Source of the DNA: Acidobacteriaceae bacterium
Lineage (GTDB): Bacteria; Acidobacteriota; Terriglobia; Terriglobales; Acidobacteriaceae
NCBI GenBank assembly: GCA_003151985.1
Contig: PLZC01000459.1
Span: forward strand, 1 to 32,145
Direction: 5' to 3'
DNA: 32,145 nt
In this document: positions 18,573 to 27,679 of the stretch, piece after piece
How positions within the stretch are numbered: the stretch's first letter is position 1
Layout: each line of letters opens with the position of its first letter
Translations under genes and position numbers: made by a program
The notes under the pieces: model-generated
Database searches by the model: none
What the model was told of the DNA's origin: nothing
Seen by the model: the letters and a program-made list of their open reading frames with translations, nothing else

Positions 18573-20849
18573 TTAGATCTGTCTCCTTGGATCCATGCGG
18601 TGGATACGGTTCTTATCCCCCCATACCGATTCGCTGTTTTCCAATATTTCCCCCGGGGTAAGCCAGAAGGGCTTGATGCGGTGTTCGCTATGCAGCTTTG
18701 CCAAGTCGTTGTAGTGGGGGGACGATGGATGCTCCGACTCGCCGTATGGCAACAGGCTCCAGACCTGCTTGGGCTTACCGCTTGCCGGATCCTCCTCCAT
18801 AACAACCATGAAGTGTCCCCAACCGTCATTGCAGAAGATCCGTCCGTCATCCTGTTCCGGCCCTTCGTCGGGATGGAGCACTCCAAACAGCTCAACGCTG
18901 GCTCCATCCATCGGAAATACGCCGCCGCGCACCAAGACGTTAATCTGTCCCCAGGGGATTTCCACCTTGCCAAACTTTTTGCGCAGACGCTCGATTGCCT
19001 CTACAAACGCGCGCCATGCCATGTCCTGCTCCTCCGCGGAGTGGATGTCGATTGTGCCGCGATCGTAGGCCATAAAACGGGCATACTTCGCTTCCGAAAA
19101 AATCTCCTGGTAGGTTTTGGCCCAATAGAAGAGATAGGTCATGGCTAGCGAATCGATTGCCGAACGGTGGTCCCAGGCCTTCAACTTCTCGAGCGGCGAC
19201 CGCAACCGGGCGTCCTTTAGCCAAGTCTTAGCGGCCTCCACGAGCAGCGGCACGATCACATCGGCGGGCAGGATATATGTGTCGTAACCGAGATCGGTCA
19301 TCTCGTCCAACGTGAACTTCCGGACCTGACCCAGGACCTGAAACAGCCGCTCGCCGCGCGTGTTTAACGCCGCCATGTACGTACCCTGCTTGACCGGATT
19401 CGACAGCAGATAGTAGGGCCCGAGCATCAGTGGATCCAAGCCTGAGTTAGGAGTAGAGACCCAGAAGGGGTTGTTGCAGTTCTGGAGAAACCCGGAAGCA
19501 GGGTTTGTGAGCTGGGGATATTTCCCGAACGGGATGAACGGCCCCCATTCGGTCTCTCTTGTCCATCCCGGAACCGGCTTCAGCCAGTTATATTTTTCAT
19601 TCCTGCGGGGAACAGTGCCGTTGTGTACCCAATAGATGTTTTTCGAGTCGGAATACAGAAAGTTCCAGCGCGGAATGAGCTGGCGCGCCAGTGCCTCTTT
19701 AAACTCATCGAGATTGAGTGCCTTCATCAATCCATATAAGCCAAGCGAGTAATTCACGCCGTCGAAGTTGGGCAGTTTAACCGCCCAGGCGCGGTGCTGC
19801 TCCTTATCGAACTTTACGACCGGACCGTGGTGTGTGTAATACAGAGGGAGCGAGACTGACTCCGTGTCCTTGGGTCCCTTCACACGGAAATTTGCGGTTT
19901 CAACGCGAATGTCCCGCCACGCGTCTTCGTACAGGTATTGCAGATTGTTTGCGGGGTTGATCTTTTCTTCGTATACGTCGGACATGTTGGGCTGGTTCCA
20001 GGTTGCCGACCAAGTGATCTTGTCGTTAAACCCCATCAGGAAAAACGGACTCCCGAACCAGCTCATTCCGCCTGCGTTCAGCTTGCCCGGAACCATCAGG
20101 TGCGCCTCGTAATTCTGAAAGTGGTTTGCCCATGGCATGTGCGTGTGTTCAACGTGAATGATGCGCCCATTGGCCGACTTGGCTGGAGAGATTGCCCATT
20201 GATTGGAACCGAAATTCGGGAAGTTCCAGGTCTCGTCTGACAGCTTCATGAGCGCCTCGTGAATGGTGTAGAAGCGAAAATAATTACTACGTTCGAATGC
20301 TTCGATATCTTCTGCCGTGATGCTGTCAATCCATGTAGGGATTTCTTGCCGATGCTTGGCAATGTAATAGTTGACGCCGCGCGCGAAGGCATCGAGAATC
20401 TTGAAAACAGCGGGATCGATTTTGGATTTGTTTTCCAGCACACCTTGCTTGGTGCGGAGAAGCCGCTGCAGGTAATCGCCGTCCCAGCGGTATTCATAAG
20501 GGATGAAGTGCAGATAGCCGTCGCCCAAGGCTTCGAATCCAAGGACCTCCGCGCGACGACCCTGCGCATCCCGGTATTGCAGCATCATCCGCTCGAGATG
20601 ATCTTCCGCCTGGGCATAGCCATACCCAAAGAACGCGGCTTCCTCTGTCTCACCCACGATATGCGGAACGCCGTATGTATCACGGTAGATCGTCACTTCG
20701 TTTACGAGCGGCTCATTCCGGTTGGACACGGCGGGGGCCGGGGAGTCGAACAGCTTGGGTTCGCTCAGGACTTGACTCTCGATCAATGTAGACACGCCGA
20801 GTAAAATCACTTCTCGGCGATTAATCTTCATCGAAAACTCCTGTTGCAA
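18573..20849 (-). CDS. Penicillin-acylase/N-acyl-homoserine-lactone-acylase-type Ntn hydrolase (S45)
   Basis: VTIYRDTYGVPHIVGETEEAAFFGYGYAQAEDHLERMMLQ; predicted autocleavage/nucleophile site FGSNQWAISPAKSANGRIIHVEHTHMPW; YYTHHGPVV; GFLQNCNNPFW. N-terminus MKINRREVILLGVSTLI is Tat-like. Confidence 0.88.
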   Translation of the reverse strand: MQQEFSMKINRREVILLGVSTLIESQVLSEPKLFDSPAPAVSNRNEPLVNEVTIYRDTYGVPHIVGETEEAAFFGYGYAQAEDHLERMMLQYRDAQGRRAEVLGFEALGDGYLHFIPYEYRWDGDYLQRLLRTKQGVLENKSKIDPAVFKILDAFARGVNYYIAKHRQEIPTWIDSITAEDIEAFERSNYFRFYTIHEALMKLSDETWNFPNFGSNQWAISPAKSANGRIIHVEHTHMPWANHFQNYEAHLMVPGKLNAGGMSWFGSPFFLMGFNDKITWSATWNQPNMSDVYEEKINPANNLQYLYEDAWRDIRVETANFRVKGPKDTESVSLPLYYTHHGPVVKFDKEQHRAWAVKLPNFDGVNYSLGLYGLMKALNLDEFKEALARQLIPRWNFLYSDSKNIYWVHNGTVPRRNEKYNWLKPVPGWTRETEWGPFIPFGKYPQLTNPASGFLQNCNNPFWVSTPNSGLDPLMLGPYYLLSNPVKQGTYMAALNTRGERLFQVLGQVRKFTLDEMTDLGYDTYILPADVIVPLLVEAAKTWLKDARLRSPLEKLKAWDHRSAIDSLAMTYLFYWAKTYQEIFSEAKYARFMAYDRGTIDIHSAEEQDMAWRAFVEAIERLRKKFGKVEIPWGQINVLVRGGVFPMDGASVELFGVLHPDEGPEQDDGRIFCNDGWGHFMVVMEEDPASGKPKQVWSLLPYGESEHPSSPHYNDLAKLHSEHRIKPFWLTPGEILENSESVWGDKNRIHRMDPRRQI

Positions 20850-21289
20850 TCAGAATGATGAGAACAACCAACCGGCCACCTCGTTCTGGGAAAACCAGTG
20901 GTTGCAATGAGGTGATCCAACCGAGAGTCACTCCTGTGGATCTCGTACGACGCTCTGATCTTGTGCACAATAATCCGGTATCCGGTATGGTTTTTATAGT
21001 GGGCGCGAAGCCATTTCAGCAATTTGCATCCGACCGGCTGGACGTGATGACGGCTTGGAATACAGGAGTTGAGGCGCAACGGAACCTAAACCGCCTGGAG
21101 TTGAGCGGAAAGCCTTGGCAGGACATCACCGTCAACAGAGAGAGGCCGAGTGGAACTGACGTAGAGGCAAGCTCATGCAAAACAACTGCTCATACTCTCC
21201 AAAATGGAGTACGCCCGTTGCCCATTCCCCCAACACGGAAGCACTGGCCCGATTCCAGACCATCAACCAGGCCTCAAACCGGAAAACGC

Positions 21290-22117
21290 TCAAGCGATCT
21301 TAAATTGGGATTCTTCCGCCTGGGCCGACACACAGGACTTATTGCAGACTGAACCGATATGCTTCGACAACGAAGCGGCAGCATGCATCACGAGGGCCGC
21401 CTTGCCGGGGATGTCTTCAAGCTCCGCTCTTGTGCCCGAGATACTGATTGCAGCTGCAACCTCACCGTCGACGCTGTATACAGGCGCGCCGACACATCGC
21501 GTACCAATCTCCTCTTCCTCATCGTCTAAGGCATAACCCAACTGCCGAACCTGTTCGCAGGCTGAGTGAAGCTTTCGCATGGAAATAATAGTATTCTCGT
21601 TGTAGCGACAAAGCCCATGTTTGGCGATAAGGTTTTCCAGTTCCGCAGCGGGTAAATGAGCGATCAAAGCTTTCCCTAGAGCGGTACAGTGTAATCCCAT
21701 TCTCTTGCCCACCCAACTGGCCAGCCGGGGCGCTTCAGGTGGTTGGATTCTATCGATCAGGATGGCTTCACCTTCAACCATGACGGCGAGATGCACTGTC
21801 AGCCTCGTCTCTAACATCAATCGGTTGAGGATAGAAGAGAGTTGTTCATGCAGGAAGTTTCTGCACAGCGCCATGTTGGCAAGTGTGTACAGGCGCCAAC
21901 CCAGACAATAGCGGCCTGTTTCTCTTTCCCGTTGTAAATACCCACAGCGTTGGTACGTGAGTAGAAGCGCGTGCACTGTACTCCGAGACAGCTGAAGTTT
22001 GCGTGTCAACTGCGACAAGGTGACACCACGCCGCGACTGGGCGAGCTGCTCAAGAATTAGAAGCCCCCTCTCCAACGCAGGCACGGATTGCGTTTTTAGT
22101 CCATCAAATGTACCCAT
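21290..22117 (-). CDS. IclR-family transcriptional regulator
   Basis: VPALERGLLILEQLAQSRRGVTLSQLTRKLQLSRSTVHALLLTYQRCGYLQRE (wHTH) followed by an IclR effector domain (GLHCTALGKALIAHLP, GYALDDEEEEIGTRCVGAPVY). Confidence 0.92.
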   Translation of the reverse strand: MGTFDGLKTQSVPALERGLLILEQLAQSRRGVTLSQLTRKLQLSRSTVHALLLTYQRCGYLQRERETGRYCLGWRLYTLANMALCRNFLHEQLSSILNRLMLETRLTVHLAVMVEGEAILIDRIQPPEAPRLASWVGKRMGLHCTALGKALIAHLPAAELENLIAKHGLCRYNENTIISMRKLHSACEQVRQLGYALDDEEEEIGTRCVGAPVYSVDGEVAAAISISGTRAELEDIPGKAALVMHAAASLSKHIGSVCNKSCVSAQAEESQFKIA

Positions 22118-22157
22118 GTGGCGTACTTTAACACGAAATTCGACTGGCGTGTGTAAT

Positions 22158-22191
22158 ATGTCCGACTAATTGAAATGTCCGACTAATTGAA
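22158..22191. repeat. Perfect tandem direct repeat, 2 x 17 bp (ATGTCCGACTAATTGAA)
   Basis: 22158-22174 and 22175-22191 are identical; located ~41 bp upstream of the iclR start codon. Confidence 0.9.
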
Positions 22192-22253
22192 CGGTTTTAC
22201 AGGCTGCCGAAAAAGGCAAGAGTTTCGGACAAAGACTCCCAAAATGTCCCTCA

Positions 22254-22305
22254 GGGGCTTAGAGCCCGCCCGATTTTAAGCCATTCATGCACGGGCTGAA
22301 GCCCG
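22254..22305. repeat. Paired short palindromes (GGGCT-n-AGCCC) resembling an interspersed intergenic repeat
   Basis: gGGGCTtagAGCCCg and cGGGCTgaAGCCCg about 30 bp apart in an intergenic region. Confidence 0.5.
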
Positions 22306-22612
22306 CACCCTTCAATGGATTAAGTTCTTCTGCCAGAGACTGTTTAGCCGGTTCATCTGCACGGTCTGTGCGGGGGCGTACCTGGGGCCAAATATCAGCA
22401 CGTTGCTGCCGTAGGCAGAATTCACCTGCGCCAGATCGTGAATGCTTCCGCTGAGAGCCTGATCCCCTTTTGAGCGGGAGTCGTTGGGCCTCGCGGAGTC
22501 ACGCAGATAGCTGCGAGGTTCGATTTCCATCCGGCGGGCCGGACAATCTACTCCTTCGAGGTCTTATCTCCATTGCTTAATAATCCGTCGAATTGAAGAA
22601 TGAGTCCACTAA

Positions 22613-22657
22613 AGTCGTTTGCGATTATGGCTCGTCGCTCGAACACCGCAAACGACT
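22613..22657 (+). promoter_or_regulatory. Inverted repeat with 11-bp stem immediately upstream of the TBDR Shine-Dalgarno
   Basis: AGTCGTTTGCG (22613-22623) ... CGCAAACGACT (22647-22657), followed directly by aggagaggatctccATG. Confidence 0.75.
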
Positions 22658-22671
22658 AGGAGAGGATCTCC

Positions 22672-25600
22672 ATGAACAAATTAATTGTTTTGATTGCAAC
22701 GCTATTTGCCGTGACTAGCATCCCGCAAGCCCAGATTGCAAATGAAGGTATCGTTCTTGGCGTCGTCGCGGATCAGAGCGGAGCTGTGATCCCAGGAGCG
22801 AAGGTGACGGCAAAGAACCTGGATACCGGGTTCACCAAAGAGGTATTGACCAATGCGTCCGGCGATTTCGAGATATTGTCGCTGCCCATTGGCCAATATT
22901 CTGTGACGGTTTCGATGAATGGCTTCAAGGGCTGGAAGCTGGAAAAGATGGTGCTGGAGATCGGCCAGCGAAGCAGGCTGTCTCCCGTGCTCCAATTAGG
23001 AAGCGTAAGCGAACAGGTTACGGTGGCAGGACTAGCACAACAAATCCAGACTGAAAGTGCCGCCGCAGAGACTGTGATTCAACAGAAGCAGGTTGTTGAC
23101 CTGCCCCTGGATGGCCGTAATGTCATCCAACTCGTAGGCCTCGCGCCCGGCATGCAATATACCGGTCAGGCGGGCGGCCAATTCGGCGCGGAACGTGGGT
23201 CAACTGTTCAGGGCTCCGGTGTCGCAAGTGGCCAGACGCAGTTCCAGTTGGACGGATCCAACGCCAATGGTTCGATGGATGAGGGCGCGATCGCGATTCC
23301 GAGTGTGGACACCATTGCGGAGTTTAATGTTCAAACCTCAAACTTCAGCGCTGAAAATGGACGCTTTCCGCTGCAGGTTCTCGTTGCCACCAAAGCAGGC
23401 GCCAATCAGTACCACGGCTCCGCTTGGGAATTCGCGCGAAATAGTGCTTTCTCGGCGAAAAACTACTTTACCCCACCTAACTCAAGTAACCCAAGGCTTA
23501 TCCAAAATCAATTCGGCGTAGCTGGGGGTGGCCGAATCATTCGCGACAAGACCTTCTTCTTCGGTAGCTGGGAGCTTCTTCGTGTCCGGCAGGAACAGTT
23601 CTTCGACAACCGAGTTCCCACGCCCGCGATGCTTACGGGAGACTTTTCAGGTAGAAATGCAATCTACGACCCCACGACGAGCCAGCAGTTCAGTTACAAC
23701 GGGCAGTCCAACGTGATTCCTCCCGATCGCATTGACTCCGCCGCGAAGTTTTTCTTTCCTTATTGGTTAGCCTCCTCCACCGGACGCTATCAGGCTATTG
23801 CGCCAGTCATCGACGACACCAGCTCAGGCACCGCGCGCATCGATGACGAACTCAGAACCAACCAGCACCTCTACGGACGCTGGGTTCGCTACGGCAGTCC
23901 CACCACGTTCTATAACGATACACCCGCTGAATCTGAACTCAACAACACGATCCAGCAGAGCTATACCCTGAACTACGCCTACACAATCAGTCCGACAATA
24001 CTTTTCAGCATCAATGGCGGCTTTCAGGAATCGCACAATTCATTCGTCAGTCCTGGGGTTGGAGTAACCAATCTTGACACTGCGGCCGGCATCGCAGGAT
24101 TCACGAATCCAGCCCAGCAAGCCTTCGCAGGAATTCCCGGCGTGTCGGCTACCGGGTTGACCGGTTTCGGCCTGCCCTGGGGTGTGAATGGACGGCTCTG
24201 GTCTCACAGTTGGAATGGCACGACCAGCCTGAATCTAGTGCGGGGAAAGCATCTCATTGACTTTGGTCTGCAGGGCGACGTTCGTGCTGTTTATGGAAAC
24301 CACGCTTCATTCGCCTCTAGAGGTAATTTCGGCTTCAATGGCCAATACACGGCACTGGGGGTGGGTACAGGAGACGGCTTTGCCGACTATCTGCTCGGTC
24401 TGGTCTCGTCCGCGTCCCGCAACTTTCCTCTCGCGCCCTTTGGCGTGCAGCGCGCACCTTATGGTGCCGCGTTCGTGGAGGATACCTACAAGGTAACTCG
24501 GCATCTAACGTTGAATTTGGGCCTGCGGTACGACTATTGGTACGAGAAGCAGCTCCTGTATGGAAACGGGGCTACGTTTGACCCGCAGATCGGCAAAGTT
24601 GTGGCGGGTGTTGACGCAAGCGGAGATGTCAATCTGGTTGCTCAGGCGGCTGCGCCGTACTTTGCGGCAGCGACAGCCGGTGAATGGATTCCCGCCAACC
24701 AGGTCGGTGTTCCAGCGGGCCTGTTCAAGGCGAATGGATATTTTTCTCCACGAGTCGGCATTTCATGGAATCCTTTCAAGGACACCGTCATTCGGGGCGC
24801 GTACGGCATTTTCACGAGTAGCTTCCAAGGCAACATCTCTGCCTCTTCCATCGTCGGCCCCCCGTACTGGAGCTACGAGACGCCGAACTTCTCATATGGA
24901 ACCATGCAAAAATGGGAAACAGCGTTCCCTGCCGGCCTAAACGATTTCGGTCCTTCCAGCGTGGCATCGCCCGCGTGGGATGTAAGATCGCAGAAGCTGC
25001 ACGAGTGGAATATGTCCGTTCAACAATCGCTTCCCTTCCACTCTGCGTTGACGCTTTCCTATGTTGGCAACCGTCTCTTCGATGGAATCTCCGGGGACCA
25101 GGACTACGATGCTGTTCCGGCTGGGAACTATCCGAATCTGCAAGCAGCGCTGCCGTATCCCGACCTTACCAATATCACTCTGTTTCAGAATTTGGGACAA
25201 TCCTGGTACAACGGACTCCAGGCTAAGTGGGAGCGGCGGATGACCGATGGGTTGACGTTCACCGGCTCCTATGCGTTCAGCAAACTCATGCTGAATAACA
25301 TGGCAGCGGGCGGTCCGTACAACAGCGTTCAGCCGTTAACTCCTGCAGGATATACCCGCGGACGCTCGCCCAGTGACGTGAGAAATCTCCTCACTGTGAA
25401 CAGCGTCTACGAGCTTCCGACTGGACGAGGCAGAAAATACCTTTCAACAATAAACCAGGCTGCCGACCTGATCCTCGGGGGTTGGGAAATCAGCGGAATT
25501 TTCTCATTCGCATCAGGCACACCGCTATCCTTCGATGTACCTGGCGCTACGCTAGGCAACGGGTATGACACACGGCCCAACCTCATAAGTGGCGTAAGCC

Positions 25601-25914
25601 TGCAGGTGCCACATCCGAACGCGACTCTTTGGTTCAATCCTGGTGCCTTGGCTGCGCCTCTCCCCTATACATATGGCAGTTCGGGGATGGGTATTTTCGA
25701 GGGGCCGGCTAACTACAACCTGGACACCGCGCTGCTCAAAAACTTTCGCTTCCGCGAGGGGACTTACCTGCAGTTCCGTTTTGAGGCGTTCAACATGCCG
25801 AATTTTGTCAACCTGGGGAGCCCAGACACCACCATCAACGACGGGACGACCGGCGAGATCTTCAGCGCAGGTGCTCCGCGCGAACTGCAATTCGGGTTGA
25901 AGTTGATCTTCTAA
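22672..25914 (+). CDS. TonB-dependent receptor, Oar/Cna-B-like
   Basis: 1080 aa; signal peptide; LGVVADQSGAVIPGAKVTAKNLDTGFTKEVLTNASGDFEILSLPIGQYSVTVS; DLPLDGRNVIQLVGLAPG; C-terminal QFGLKLIF. Confidence 0.93.
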   Translation: MNKLIVLIATLFAVTSIPQAQIANEGIVLGVVADQSGAVIPGAKVTAKNLDTGFTKEVLTNASGDFEILSLPIGQYSVTVSMNGFKGWKLEKMVLEIGQRSRLSPVLQLGSVSEQVTVAGLAQQIQTESAAAETVIQQKQVVDLPLDGRNVIQLVGLAPGMQYTGQAGGQFGAERGSTVQGSGVASGQTQFQLDGSNANGSMDEGAIAIPSVDTIAEFNVQTSNFSAENGRFPLQVLVATKAGANQYHGSAWEFARNSAFSAKNYFTPPNSSNPRLIQNQFGVAGGGRIIRDKTFFFGSWELLRVRQEQFFDNRVPTPAMLTGDFSGRNAIYDPTTSQQFSYNGQSNVIPPDRIDSAAKFFFPYWLASSTGRYQAIAPVIDDTSSGTARIDDELRTNQHLYGRWVRYGSPTTFYNDTPAESELNNTIQQSYTLNYAYTISPTILFSINGGFQESHNSFVSPGVGVTNLDTAAGIAGFTNPAQQAFAGIPGVSATGLTGFGLPWGVNGRLWSHSWNGTTSLNLVRGKHLIDFGLQGDVRAVYGNHASFASRGNFGFNGQYTALGVGTGDGFADYLLGLVSSASRNFPLAPFGVQRAPYGAAFVEDTYKVTRHLTLNLGLRYDYWYEKQLLYGNGATFDPQIGKVVAGVDASGDVNLVAQAAAPYFAAATAGEWIPANQVGVPAGLFKANGYFSPRVGISWNPFKDTVIRGAYGIFTSSFQGNISASSIVGPPYWSYETPNFSYGTMQKWETAFPAGLNDFGPSSVASPAWDVRSQKLHEWNMSVQQSLPFHSALTLSYVGNRLFDGISGDQDYDAVPAGNYPNLQAALPYPDLTNITLFQNLGQSWYNGLQAKWERRMTDGLTFTGSYAFSKLMLNNMAAGGPYNSVQPLTPAGYTRGRSPSDVRNLLTVNSVYELPTGRGRKYLSTINQAADLILGGWEISGIFSFASGTPLSFDVPGATLGNGYDTRPNLISGVSLQVPHPNATLWFNPGALAAPLPYTYGSSGMGIFEGPANYNLDTALLKNFRFREGTYLQFRFEAFNMPNFVNLGSPDTTINDGTTGEIFSAGAPRELQFGLKLIF

Positions 25915-26255
25915 GAGGTAAGACAGGAAGCGGCATATAGACCGTTCTTCCCCTGAACGACGACGTCTGTAATCGTGAGCGTGGAGGAGCCCTTCTCCCA
26001 GTTAAAGCGCACGAGGTCAGTTGGTGCGCCAACGCGGAGTACACCGCGGGCGCCGACGAAGCGGCTGGGGTTGGCGGTTGCCATCAGAATGGCATCGCCA
26101 ATGCTGATGCCGGTTTTGGCAGCGACGAATGCGATGCAGACGTTGAGCGTGGCTGTTGCGCCGGCGAGGTAGACGCTTTCAGCGACGTTGAGCATGCGGG
26201 ATTCAGCCACACTAACAGTAAAATCGTTGAGCGAAGGTTTTTCCAGATTCGACAT
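25911..26255 (-). pseudogene. N-acetylglucosamine-6-phosphate deacetylase (NagA)-like C-terminal fragment
   Basis: VYLAGATATLNVCIAFVAAKTGISIGDAILMATANPSRFVGARGVLRVGAPTDLVRFNW matches the NagA/amidohydrolase C-terminus. No metal-binding N-terminal region is present. Confidence 0.7.
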
Positions 26256-26267
26256 GTCGATCCTTAA

Positions 26268-27533
26268 TTAGGTAGGTTCCTGTGAAGTTTCATTGCGATT
26301 CTGAATGCTGTGGGCGAGATTTTCGTCCGGGGTGGAATCCAGATTGATGCTATGCAACAAAGCGTTGGCGGTTGGCCTGGTTCTGCGCGTGAAGAGCCCG
26401 ACCACAACGTAGAGAACAAATGTAGTGACGACGGGGCCACCGACACCGACGGCAGTGGCCATGTCGCCGGCAAAGTCAATTATCTGCCCAGGGAAGACGA
26501 ATTTGATAGCAATAAAGGTAAGTACGCCACCGCCCCATACGGTGAGCTCGGCAGCAGGACCGCAGCGGCGAAACGGAAGCAGCATACCGAGCAGCATCGG
26601 AATTGCGGTAGGCCCGGAAAGCGCCGCAAACCAGAGAATGATCAGGCCGAGTACGCCGGCGAAGCGATCGGCATAGTAGGCGATGATCATGCTGAGAACA
26701 AGGAGCACAAACGTGCAAATGCGACCGGCGAGCAGTTGTGCGATGCCGCTCATGCGGAGGCGGTCGCGGCGCAGCGCGGGGAGAATGTCACGCACAACCA
26801 CTGCGGAGATGGCGTTTGCATCGGAGGAAGTCATGGCCATGGTGGAAGCGAAGAGCCCGCCCAGCACTAGGCCGAGCACGCCGCGCGGCAGCATCATCTG
26901 GACCATCAGCGCATAGCTTTTGGATGGGTCGACAAGATTCGGCAAAAGCAGCGGCGCAGCCCACACCGGAAAAAACAGCACCAGCGGCCATACGAGATAG
27001 AGTGAGGCCGAGAGCAGAGCGGCTTTCTTCGCATCGTTTCCGTTGGGCGCGGCGATGAAGCGTTGCGCGAGACCCCATGAACCACCGTTGTAAGAGAGTG
27101 TGTTAAGGACCAGGAAAACCGCGGCAAATAATGGCGTGTAGGGCGCTACAAAGAGATGCGAGTGCGATGGCGGGAGACGGCGCCAAATTATCCATAGGGC
27201 CGAGATGCCGCCAAGATGCGAGAGCACCGCGAAGAGCATGATGAAGCCGGCGGTGACCTGAATTACGAATTGGCTGAAGTTTGTTAGTGCATTTGCCCAT
27301 AGGCCGCCGGCGACAGCATAAATGAGAGAAACGCTGCCGGTGAGCAACACGCCATAGGCAAGGGGCACATTGGCGAGGACGTTGAGCAGAATCGCGGTGG
27401 CAGTCCACTTGGCGCCGATATCGAATATCTTGAACAGAGCGCCGCTCCAGGCCACACTAGAGGTAATATCCGCTTTGACAGCGGAAGCACGAAACCCGCC
27501 CGCGAAGGCAACTCCAACCCCAACTGAAAGCAC
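26268..27533 (-). CDS. Sodium:solute symporter family transporter, 5' end apparently lost/replaced
   Basis: GLWANALTNFSQFVIQVTAGFIMLF, TMAMTSSDANAISAVVVRDILP and many hydrophobic segments fit SSS. The first transmembrane helices expected before this are absent. Confidence 0.72.
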   Translation of the reverse strand: MLSVGVGVAFAGGFRASAVKADITSSVAWSGALFKIFDIGAKWTATAILLNVLANVPLAYGVLLTGSVSLIYAVAGGLWANALTNFSQFVIQVTAGFIMLFAVLSHLGGISALWIIWRRLPPSHSHLFVAPYTPLFAAVFLVLNTLSYNGGSWGLAQRFIAAPNGNDAKKAALLSASLYLVWPLVLFFPVWAAPLLLPNLVDPSKSYALMVQMMLPRGVLGLVLGGLFASTMAMTSSDANAISAVVVRDILPALRRDRLRMSGIAQLLAGRICTFVLLVLSMIIAYYADRFAGVLGLIILWFAALSGPTAIPMLLGMLLPFRRCGPAAELTVWGGGVLTFIAIKFVFPGQIIDFAGDMATAVGVGGPVVTTFVLYVVVGLFTRRTRPTANALLHSINLDSTPDENLAHSIQNRNETSQEPT

Positions 27534-27679
27534 ACAAGCAATACAAGCGGGATTCTCTTTTGCATGAATTCCCTCACGGGCTGTTCGTGGAAATCTTCCC
27601 GCCCGTCAATGAGCAATCGAATGGGCATTCTCCTTTTCTCCAGTTGCAACGATTGCAGTTTCGGGCCAAAAAGATGCAT

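Noticed and set aside
22312-22530. 72-aa minus-strand ORF (…SAYGSNVLIFGPRYAPAQTVQMNRLNSLWQ…)
   Set aside because: Composition looks protein-like but I cannot match it to any family; could be a gene remnant between iclR and the TBDR, so not claimed.
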